A stretch of 11,955 bases of DNA from JADGRA01 sp035622755 (lineage in GTDB: Bacteria; Myxococcota; Myxococcia; Myxococcales; Myxococcaceae): contig DASPUU010000132.1 of assembly GCA_035622755.1 (NCBI GenBank), positions 1-11,955 of the forward strand, read 5' to 3'. Of this stretch, positions 6,655 to 11,955 are shown piece by piece (the first letter of the stretch is position 1; every line of letters starts with the position of its first letter). The position numbers were made by a program, and so were the translations under genes. Under the pieces are notes generated by a model, which saw only the letters and a list, made by a program, of their open reading frames with translations, made no database searches and had not been told where the DNA came from.

Positions 6655-7446
6655 CTACTTCCCGCGCGTCAGCTGGCTCGCCTGGGCCACGGCGTAGTTC
6701 ACCTCCAGGCCGCCGTCGACGACCAGCGTCTGGCCGTTGACGTACCCGGCCTCCTCGGTGCACAGCCAGGTGATGGGAGCCGCGATTTCCTCCGGCGAGG
6801 CGATGTGCCCGGCCGGCACCTGCTCCCGGGCCGCGGCGGCGAAGGCATCCCAGGCATCCCCGGTGTAGAACCGCGCGCTGTCGGTGTCGATGTACCCCGG
6901 GTTCACCCCGTTCACCCGGATGCCCTCCCCGGTCAGCTCCACCGCCAGGTACTTCACCAGCACCTCCATCGCCCCCTTCATCGCCCCGAGCAGGCCGTGG
7001 AAGGGAATCGGCATCCGGCTGTCCATCCCCGAGACGGCGACGATGCTTCCCCGCCGGCCGGCCATCGGCGTCCTCGCCCCCTGCGCCAGGAGGATGAAGC
7101 TCTTCACCGTGACGGCGAACGTCTTGTCCATCTGGTGGGCCTTGGTGTCCATGAGCGGCAGGAAGGCCGTCGAGGCGGCGTTGGCCACCACCGCGTCCAG
7201 GTGCCCGAACTCCTGGCTCACCCGCTCGAAGAGCGGCGGGAAGGCCGTCTCCGGCTCGAGCTGGTCGGCGTGCACCGTCAGGCAGCGCCGCCCCAGCGCC
7301 TCCACCTCCCGGACCAACGATGCCGCCAGGCCCTCCTCGCGCCGCCAGGTGGCCACCACGTCCCACCCCAGCCGTGCGAAGCGCAGCGCCACCGCCCGGC
7401 CCACGCCGCGCGTTGCACCGGTCACCAGCGCCACCCGGTCCGTCAC
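6655..7446 (-). CDS. Short-chain dehydrogenase/reductase, FabL-like, catalytic Tyr replaced
   Basis: From GTG 7446 the protein has 263 residues. It shows the NAD(P)-binding TGATRGVG (9-16), the VANAAS segment (87-92, an NNAG variant), active-region serines 139 and 143, Lys157, the PGYIDTDS segment (183-190), and a C-terminal GQTLVVDGG (238-246). These place it in the classical-size SDR group; the layout around Lys157 and the PG.IDTD segment resembles enoyl-ACP reductase III (FabL), in which Tyr and Lys are six residues apart. Here the Tyr-x6-Lys position is His150 and the Tyr-x3-Lys position is Leu153, so the catalytic tyrosine seems absent. The substrate cannot be told; a carotenoid or fatty-acyl step is suggested only by context. 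It starts 31 bp after the regulator gene. No good ribosome-binding site precedes GTG 7446, but it is the start that fits the SDR N-terminus; the open frame upstream runs antiparallel into the regulator gene and is not conserved. Confidence 0.85.
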   Translation of the reverse strand: MTDRVALVTGATRGVGRAVALRFARLGWDVVATWRREEGLAASLVREVEALGRRCLTVHADQLEPETAFPPLFERVSQEFGHLDAVVANAASTAFLPLMDTKAHQMDKTFAVTVKSFILLAQGARTPMAGRRGSIVAVSGMDSRMPIPFHGLLGAMKGAMEVLVKYLAVELTGEGIRVNGVNPGYIDTDSARFYTGDAWDAFAAAAREQVPAGHIASPEEIAAPITWLCTEEAGYVNGQTLVVDGGLEVNYAVAQASQLTRGK

Positions 7447-7477
7447 CGGGCCGAGGGTGTAGCAAACCGCTCCGCGT

Positions 7478-8329
7478 TCAGCGAGCGCCGGCCAGCGGAG
7501 GGCGCCGGGCGAGCGCGGCGATCTCCTCCGCCGACTCGGCCACCCGCGCCCCGGCCGCCGCTGCCCGGCGCGCGTTGTCGCGCGCCACCGGCCCCCCCAC
7601 CACCACCGGCGCCGCCGACCCGGCCACCACCGTGCGGACGTAGGCCTCGACCTCCTCCGGCGCCCGGGCGGTGATGAAGGACAGGGCCACCACGTCGGCA
7701 CCCACCCGGCGTGCGGCCTCCACCACCGCCTCCGCCGGCGTGTCCGCCCCGAGGACCGTCAGCCTCCACCCCATCGCCCGGAGGTGAACCCCGAGGCCGA
7801 GCAGACCGCCCTCGTGCCGCTCACCGGACGGGCAGGCGAGCACCGCCCGCGGGCCCGAGGCCGGCCCGGGCGCCTGGGCGAGGGCCCGCAGCCGCTGGCG
7901 GACCAGCGCCGAGGCCAGGTGCTCGCGCGCCACGTCGAGCCGGTCGGTCATCTCGCGCAGGGCGGGGAGGAGAACGCCGTCGCAGAAGGACACCGGGAGC
8001 ACCGCCCGCTGGGCCTGGTCCAGCGCGGCCTCGGCGCCCTCCGCGTCCAGGGCCGCCACCGCCGACCAGAAGCGCTCGCGCGCCTGCTCGAGGACAGGAG
8101 CGGCTCCCGGCGCCACGGAGCGGACCTGGTCGATGGCCTCGCTCGCGCTGTAGCCCTCGCGGAGCAGTGCCGCCACCCGGCGGATGGCCTCCGCCTCGTC
8201 GCGGGAGTAGATGCGGTAGTTGTTCTCGGCGCGCATCGGGCGGGGGAAGCCGTAGCGCCGCTCCCAGGCGCGCAGCGTCGCTTCGCGGACCCCCGTCAGC
8301 CGGGCGATGGTCCGGATGCGCAGGCTCAC
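7478..8329 (-). CDS. MerR-family regulator with B12-binding domain, CarA/CarH-like
   Basis: This 283-residue regulator has an N-terminal MerR winged helix (about 3-70, with AWERRYGFPRP at 21-31 and YRIYS at 38-42), a helical linker domain (about 78-150) and a C-terminal cobalamin-binding Rossmann domain (about 160-275) with ERHEGG (170-175), ALSFIT (215-220) and VVVGGP (242-247). In Myxococcus CarA/CarH this architecture represses the crt operon in the dark, and CarH uses adenosylcobalamin as its light sensor. With a constant offset of 5 from Thermus CarH as I recall it, Glu136-His137 match Glu141-His142 and His172 matches the lower ligand His177. The Trp131-His132 positions, however, are Glu126-Met127. 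GTG 8329 overlaps the upstream stop as GTGA, with GGAG 7-11 nt before it, which fixes the start. Its operator would lie upstream of the operon, outside the window. Only one such regulator is seen here, where Myxococcus has two in tandem. Confidence 0.9.
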   Translation of the reverse strand: MSLRIRTIARLTGVREATLRAWERRYGFPRPMRAENNYRIYSRDEAEAIRRVAALLREGYSASEAIDQVRSVAPGAAPVLEQARERFWSAVAALDAEGAEAALDQAQRAVLPVSFCDGVLLPALREMTDRLDVAREHLASALVRQRLRALAQAPGPASGPRAVLACPSGERHEGGLLGLGVHLRAMGWRLTVLGADTPAEAVVEAARRVGADVVALSFITARAPEEVEAYVRTVVAGSAAPVVVGGPVARDNARRAAAAGARVAESAEEIAALARRPPLAGAR

Positions 8330-9015
8330 GGTCGCGCTCCGTCCCCGAGCCCCCTCGCCCGGTCCCAGCGCTCGGCGACGCCCGGCCACCCGGCCAGGAG
8401 CCTGTCGAAGCCCTCGAGCCGCGTCACCGCGGCCAGCCGCCGGACGCGCTCCTCCAGCCGCTCGCGGAGCACCTCGAGCGGCGCCGGGGGATGGGGGCTG
8501 CCGACGTCGAGCAGGACGTCCGGCTTCTCGTGCTCGAGGAGGACGTAGCGGATGCCGACCGGAAGGCAGGGCGCGCCGGAGATGCGGGCCAGCACCTCCA
8601 CCCCGCGGGCCAGCCGGAGCGGCATCTCGCCGAAGGGGCGCAGCTCCCCCTCCGGAAAGATGAAGACCACCGCCCGGGGACGGCGGAGGAGCGCGCGCGC
8701 GTACCGGAGCGACTCGAGCGCCGAGCCCGCCCGCCCCGGCTCGATGGAGAAGGCGCCCAGCCTCGCCAGGAAGGGGTAGCGCCTGAGGTTCCGCTCCTCC
8801 ATCAGGCAGTAGGCATCCCAGCCGGCCGCCCGGCTCAGCTCGTGAGCCACGAAGCCGTCCCAGAAGCCCGGGTGGTTGGCGTAGACCAGAAGGCCGCCGG
8901 TCGACGCGCTCGGCGTGCCTCGCACCCAGACCCCGCGGAACGCGGAGCGCAGTTTCCACCGCACGTAGCCGGCCACCGCCCGGCCGGCCGGGCCGCCCTT
9001 GCGCGGCGGAATCAT
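8326..9015 (-). CDS. PlsC-like acyltransferase of the carotenoid operon
   Basis: This 229-residue protein has the acyltransferase motif I NHPGFWDG (47-54, His48 and Asp53), an SIEPGRAGS segment (90-98) at the motif II position, and FPEGELRPFGE (120-130) as motif III. PlsC-like acyltransferases move fatty acyl groups to hydroxyls at the membrane surface. The gene sits between crtYd and the regulator, and its ATG (9015-9013) overlaps the crtYd stop as ATGA with GGAGG 8 nt upstream. Together with the glycosyltransferase of the same operon, this suggests that it esterifies the sugar of a carotenoid glycoside; Myxococcus accumulates carotenoid glucoside fatty-acid esters. This job is inferred from position and family. 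The C-terminal 80 residues, rich in Arg and Leu, show no further recognisable domain. An acyltransferase of general phospholipid synthesis is the alternative. Confidence 0.85.
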   Translation of the reverse strand: MIPPRKGGPAGRAVAGYVRWKLRSAFRGVWVRGTPSASTGGLLVYANHPGFWDGFVAHELSRAAGWDAYCLMEERNLRRYPFLARLGAFSIEPGRAGSALESLRYARALLRRPRAVVFIFPEGELRPFGEMPLRLARGVEVLARISGAPCLPVGIRYVLLEHEKPDVLLDVGSPHPPAPLEVLRERLEERVRRLAAVTRLEGFDRLLAGWPGVAERWDRARGLGDGARP

Positions 9016-9359
9016 CGCCCGGGCCTCCGCCGGACCCCGGCGCTCGGCATGAAGAGCACGAGACCGAGGCCCACCAGGAGATTGGTGAGGAGGAAGAAGA
9101 GCACCTCCTCGAGAGGCACCGCGCCCAGCGTCACACCGAGGAGCTTCCCCGTGCCGAATTCCCACACCCCGGCGGAGATGGCGAGATGGTCGCCGAGCAC
9201 GAGCCAGGCGGTGACCACCAGGACCGGCGGGAGCACGGCGCCGAGCGGCTCCCGGAGCCGCCCCCGCCAGGCCCGCGCCAGGAATCCGAGCTGGACGGCG
9301 AGCAGCGGGAGCCCCCAGCCGAGGAGGTGGACGAGGTAGCTGGTCCGGCCCGCGCTCAC
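9012..9359 (-). CDS. crtYd: Lycopene cyclase subunit CrtYd (heterodimeric type)
   Basis: This small membrane protein of 115 residues has three hydrophobic stretches (about 8-28, 41-60, 85-104). It matches one half of the heterodimeric lycopene cyclases of actinobacteria and Myxococcus and of the fused CarRP/CrtYB type. Visible family signatures are GDHLAISAGVWEFG (56-69) and PLEEVLFF (82-89), the latter with the conserved Glu pair. CrtYc and CrtYd together close a beta-ionone ring on lycopene or a related psi-end without net redox change. GTG 9359 overlaps the crtYc stop (GTGA) and has GGAGGG about 8 nt upstream, fixing the start. Its own stop overlaps the acyltransferase ATG. Confidence 0.92.
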   Translation of the reverse strand: MSAGRTSYLVHLLGWGLPLLAVQLGFLARAWRGRLREPLGAVLPPVLVVTAWLVLGDHLAISAGVWEFGTGKLLGVTLGAVPLEEVLFFLLTNLLVGLGLVLFMPSAGVRRRPGR

Positions 9360-9673
9360 GCCGCGCTCCCTCCGGGCTCGGCAAGGCGCTCGAGGCGCCG
9401 GCGCACCCAGAGCCCGGTGAGCAGCGTCTGGAGGCCGAAGAAGCAGTACTCCTCGAGCGGCAGCCCGAGGAGGCGCGGGCCCCACACCTTGCCGGGCGGA
9501 AAGGCCCACAGGCCGTGCGCCACCGCCCAGGCATCCCAGGGCGTGGTGGCGGCGTAGGCCAGGCCGAGCACGAGCAGGAGCGGCCGCCACGGCCCGCGCG
9601 CCAGCTCGCCGCGGAGGGCGAGGACGCCGAGCGGCAGGACGAGGAAGAGCAGGAGGAAGCGCCCGTAGGTCAT
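9356..9673 (-). CDS. crtYc: Lycopene cyclase subunit CrtYc (heterodimeric type)
   Basis: The 105-residue product has three membrane stretches (about 4-21, 30-44, 68-90) and the same pattern as CrtYd: TTPWDAWAVAHGLWAF (43-58) and PLEEYCFF (72-79). CrtYc acts with CrtYd in the inner membrane as the two-subunit lycopene beta-cyclase. Such pairs may act on one or both ends of the chain; the neighbouring crtC, which hydrates a psi-end, suggests a monocyclic product. ATG 9673 overlaps the glycosyltransferase stop (ATGA), and GGAGGA lies 3 nt upstream of it. The crtYc-crtYd order is as in Myxococcus as I remember it. Confidence 0.92.
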   Translation of the reverse strand: MTYGRFLLLFLVLPLGVLALRGELARGPWRPLLLVLGLAYAATTPWDAWAVAHGLWAFPPGKVWGPRLLGLPLEEYCFFGLQTLLTGLWVRRRLERLAEPGGSAA

Positions 9674-10761
9674 GGCTCCTCCACCGCCGGCTGCATCCTT
9701 CCCCCGGGCAAAAGGCGGAAGCGGCGTCCCCGCCAGGCCACCGTCCGGACTCCGAGCGAATGGACGAAGGCGACCAGCAGCAGCAGCTCGCCGAGAAACC
9801 AGTCCCTCGCGGCCGTCGAGCCCTCCGGGTGGGCGCGCGTCAGCCGCACGGCGAGCGCCGTGCGCAGCCCGAGGAGCACGGCCACCGAGGCGAGCAGCCA
9901 CGGCGAGCGCAGGGCGAGCGCGGCCACGACCAGGAGAGGGCTCGGGCAGAGGAGCCAGGGGACGGTGGGGAGGAGACCCGGGCGGTGGGCGCGGAGCACG
10001 TGCATCCACCGGCTGAAGCGCCCGACGGCGGCGCGTACCCGGGTGTCCGGATCGACGGGAATCCGGGCCGGCGCGGCGGAGAGGGCGACCTCCCGGCTGC
10101 GCGCGTGCAGCCGAAGCGCGAGCTCCAGGTCCTCGCCGATGTGCTCGCCGAGCTCCGGGAGGAGCGCGCGGGCCTCCGGGCCGAGGCCGAGCGCCTTCCC
10201 GCAGATGGCGCGGGCGCCGAGGCTCATCACGTAGAGCGGGACGAAGGCGTGCTGGGTGGCGAGGAGCAGCGCCTGCGCCGCCCGGGCGCCGGGGCCGCGC
10301 GCTCCGAAGGGCGCGGGCGCGGCGGTGGAGAGCGCGGCGCCCCCGGCCACGGGTCCGGCCAGCCCGGCCACCAGCGCGCCGTCGACGGCGACGTCCGCGT
10401 CCACGGCCAGCGCCACCTCGCCGGGCCGGGCCAGGGTGGCCAGGGCATAGGTGAGGTGGCCCACCTTCCGGTTCGGCGTCACCGGGTCCGAGAAGTGCCA
10501 CTCGACCCCGGCCGGAAGCCGCGGCCGGTAGGGCGAGACGACGACGTGGCGTAGCCTTCCGGAGTAGTCGCACGCCTGGGCCAGGTTCCGGAGCTCGCGC
10601 TCGGTGGGCTCGTCCACCGGACGGAGCAGGAGCACGTCGGGCGGAGCCCCGGGCGTCCCGCCCACCGAGGCCGCCGCCCGGTCGAGCCGGACCAGCGTCA
10701 CCGCGGTGAAGAGCGCCGCCGTCACCACCCACAGCAGGGCGACCACGAGGGCCACGGTCAT
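9670..10761 (-). CDS. Family-2/21-like membrane glycosyltransferase, probable carotenoid glycosyltransferase
   Basis: This 363-residue protein has an N-terminal membrane anchor (about 3-24), a GT-A catalytic domain and a hydrophobic C-terminal part (about 262-302 and 321-340). It resembles ceramide-glucosyltransferase-like (GT21/HpnI-type) enzymes: VLLLRPVDE (43-51), NRKVGHLTYA (97-106), DADVAVD (121-127) as the metal-binding D-x-D, ICGKALGLG (186-194), GEDLELALRL (209-218) with the catalytic-type Asp, and RFSRW (248-252), equivalent to the Q/R-x-x-R-W motif. It would take a nucleotide sugar and glycosylate a lipid at the cytoplasmic membrane face. The gene lies between crtC and crtYc, and ATG 10761 overlaps the crtC stop (ATGA) with GGAGG 7 nt upstream. 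The likely acceptor is therefore the tertiary hydroxyl made by CrtC, an inference from context. A hopanoid or other lipid acceptor cannot be excluded. Confidence 0.88.
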   Translation of the reverse strand: MTVALVVALLWVVTAALFTAVTLVRLDRAAASVGGTPGAPPDVLLLRPVDEPTERELRNLAQACDYSGRLRHVVVSPYRPRLPAGVEWHFSDPVTPNRKVGHLTYALATLARPGEVALAVDADVAVDGALVAGLAGPVAGGAALSTAAPAPFGARGPGARAAQALLLATQHAFVPLYVMSLGARAICGKALGLGPEARALLPELGEHIGEDLELALRLHARSREVALSAAPARIPVDPDTRVRAAVGRFSRWMHVLRAHRPGLLPTVPWLLCPSPLLVVAALALRSPWLLASVAVLLGLRTALAVRLTRAHPEGSTAARDWFLGELLLLVAFVHSLGVRTVAWRGRRFRLLPGGRMQPAVEEP

Positions 10762-11663
10762 GCCGGCGCCTCCACGCGCGTCCGGAGGCGCGCCATCCAG
10801 CGGACGAGAGGGGACCGGAGGCGCCGGAAGTCCGCCACCTCCCCGAGGAGGTGGGCGTCCGCGCCGCCGGCCTCGAGCCGGGCGTAGAAGGGGGAAGATT
10901 CGAGCAGCCGGGGCGAGGGAAGCTCGAGCGGCCCGGCCCGCAGCGTCCGAGGCACCTTGAGGCCCCAGGCCGTCCGCGCCATCGCCACCGGCGCGCCGCT
11001 GCACCGCTCGACCAGGACCCCTTGCGGCGACCCGCTCACCCGCAGCGAGTCTCCACCGGGGAGCCGGTAGTCGACATGGGTCGACCCGGCCAGGTGGGCC
11101 CGGGTCCAGTGCCAGCCCGGGAGGTCCGCCCCCAGCGGCCGCTCGCCCTGGTTCATGTCGTGGTAGCCGCGCCCCTCGAAGACGAGGTTCAGGAGGGGAA
11201 GCCGGAGCGTGGCCCGGGCACGCACCGCCAGCGGAGCCCAGGCATGGGCGTCCACCAGCGTCTGGGCCGCCGCCGGCGGCACCTCCGGGCTCAGGGTGAG
11301 GACCGCCTTGGTCATCGCCCCGAACGGCGCCGTCCGCTCGCGGACGAAGAACTCGAGCGAGCCGTCGTCGCGGTAGGTCAGCGTCGAGTCCCCGATGCGG
11401 AGCTCGTCCGGGGCGGCGGATGCCCGGGCGTGCTCGGTCATCACCCACTGCCGCCGGGACCCCGCCTGGTAGAGCGCGAAGTTCACGCCGCAGTGCTCGG
11501 CGGGCAGGGCCCCGCGCGCCGCCCGGGCGGCGTAGCGCGACGAGAAGGGGCTGCCCAGGAGCAGGATGAAGACCGCCGTCGTGTCGCCGGCCACGACGTC
11601 CGCGTAGTACCAGCGGTAGCTCCCCGGCATGGACGGCAGAGGCACGACCGCCGGGAGACTCAT
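10758..11663 (-). CDS. crtC: Carotenoid 1,2-hydratase, CrtC family
   Basis: This 301-residue protein matches hydroxyneurosporene synthase (CrtC). It adds water across the C1-C2 double bond of an acyclic psi-end, giving a 1-hydroxy carotenoid. Diagnostic blocks are YRWYYADVV (16-24), the WVMTEHAR segment (73-80), the GRGYHDMNQGERPLG block (164-178) containing the His-Asp that is conserved in the family, GWHWTRAHL (183-191) and SPFYARLEAGG (near 256-266) at the C-terminal end. No signal peptide is evident. ATG 11663 overlaps the stop of the upstream desaturase (ATGA), with GAGGAG 8 nt upstream, so the start is secure. The slightly short length compared with some proteobacterial CrtC proteins reflects its near-direct start at the domain. 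Its product is the probable substrate for the glycosyltransferase that follows. Confidence 0.92.
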   Translation of the reverse strand: MSLPAVVPLPSMPGSYRWYYADVVAGDTTAVFILLLGSPFSSRYAARAARGALPAEHCGVNFALYQAGSRRQWVMTEHARASAAPDELRIGDSTLTYRDDGSLEFFVRERTAPFGAMTKAVLTLSPEVPPAAAQTLVDAHAWAPLAVRARATLRLPLLNLVFEGRGYHDMNQGERPLGADLPGWHWTRAHLAGSTHVDYRLPGGDSLRVSGSPQGVLVERCSGAPVAMARTAWGLKVPRTLRAGPLELPSPRLLESSPFYARLEAGGADAHLLGEVADFRRLRSPLVRWMARLRTRVEAPA

Positions 11664-11955
11664 GCCGCCAGCTCCTCGCGGAGCAGGAGCTCCGAGGCGA
11701 ACCGGCCCGAGAGCATGACCATCGGCACCCCGCCGCCCGGGTGGGTCCCGCCGCCGGCGAAGACCACCCCCGGACCCGCACGGAGGCGGGGACGCCGGAA
11801 CGCGCCCAGCCGCCCGTGGGGGAGATGGCCATAGAGGGAGCCTCCCGGGGCACCCTGGCGCGCGAAGTCCAGGGGCGTGCGCTCCCCGAGGACCCGGAGC
11901 CGCCCCCGGAGCGAGGGCCAGTTCCGCTCGAGGAGACGCAAGCAGGTGTCGCGGA
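11660..11955 (-). CDS. CrtI/CrtD-type carotene desaturase, C-terminal part (cut by window end)
   Basis: Only about the last 98 codons are present; the frame runs open through the window edge. The C-terminal FAD-binding signature of CrtI-family desaturases is clear: GGSLYGH, then VVFAGGGTHPGGGVP followed by MVMLSGRFASELL. These FAD enzymes introduce double bonds in phytoene, neurosporene or hydroxycarotenoids. The position directly before crtC with a 4-nt overlap suggests either the CrtD-like 3,4-desaturase or one of the two CrtI enzymes known in Myxococcus (CrtIa/CrtIb). The fragment cannot tell these apart. A TTG at 11941 is not the true start, since sequence upstream continues in frame (Arg-Asp-Thr-Cys). 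The stop TGA is at 11662-11660. Confidence 0.9.
   Translation of the reverse strand, partial: RDTCLRLLERNWPSLRGRLRVLGERTPLDFARQGAPGGSLYGHLPHGRLGAFRRPRLRAGPGVVFAGGGTHPGGGVPMVMLSGRFASELLLREELAA

Noticed and set aside
4840..7674. Very long plus-strand open frame (944 codons)
   Set aside because: It lies antisense to the kelch, acyltransferase and SDR genes, which have clear motifs, and its translation is His/Arg/Pro-rich, typical of the antisense strand in high-GC DNA.
7447..7701. N-terminal extension of the short-chain dehydrogenase
   Set aside because: The extension would overlap the regulator's 3' end and codes for a Gly/Arg/Pro-rich string; the SDR fold starts at GTG 7446.
8330..8959. N-terminal extension of the CarA/CarH-like regulator
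   Set aside because: It overlaps the acyltransferase gene out of frame; the MerR helix begins at GTG 8329, which also forms a GTGA overlap with the upstream stop.

Overview
The window is very GC-rich and densely coded, with frequent GTG starts. Several features point to Myxococcota (an Anaeromyxobacter- or Myxococcus-like bacterium): a MYXO-CTERM-type tail on a kelch protein, a GYF/DUF4388/J-domain/TPR multidomain protein, and a carotenoid operon with a CarA/CarH-type regulator, in an order that resembles the Myxococcus xanthus carB operon as I remember it. The genus cannot be fixed from the sequence alone.

Region 1 (1-3856, plus strand). Three genes lie in a row: a TIGR00300/LOR-SDH-type enzyme (107-1177, related to archaeal ornithine cyclodeaminase) without the usual N-terminal domain; a 748-residue GYF-like / DUF4388 / J-domain / TPR protein (1303-3549); and a YhbY/CRM-domain RNA-binding protein (3566-3856).

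Region 2 (3857-4152). This is the junction of the converging 3' ends. It holds three palindromes of the form AATCAGG-N3-CCTGATT. Their centres are exactly 71 bp apart, and other hairpins lie between them. The last palindrome contains the stop codon of the kelch gene.

Region 3 (4138-11955, minus strand). This is one long probable operon, read from high to low coordinates: the 3' end of a CrtI/CrtD-type carotene desaturase, a CrtC-type carotenoid 1,2-hydratase, a family-2/21-like glycosyltransferase, CrtYc, CrtYd, a PlsC-type acyltransferase, a MerR/B12-binding CarA/CarH-like regulator, a short-chain dehydrogenase, a second PlsC-type acyltransferase, and finally a secreted kelch protein after a 72-bp gap. 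Six consecutive gene pairs overlap by exactly 4 nt (ATGA or GTGA). The enzymes together predict a carotenoid with a beta-ring at one end and a hydroxylated, glycosylated and acylated psi-end at the other (a myxobacton/myxocoxanthin-ester type). The regulator would tie expression to light or cobalamin.

Points that most deserve a second look: the regulator keeps the two conserved cobalamin-site histidines but lacks the Trp-His pair of photosensory CarH; the short-chain dehydrogenase lacks the catalytic tyrosine; and the 71-bp-phased palindrome array overlaps a coding end.
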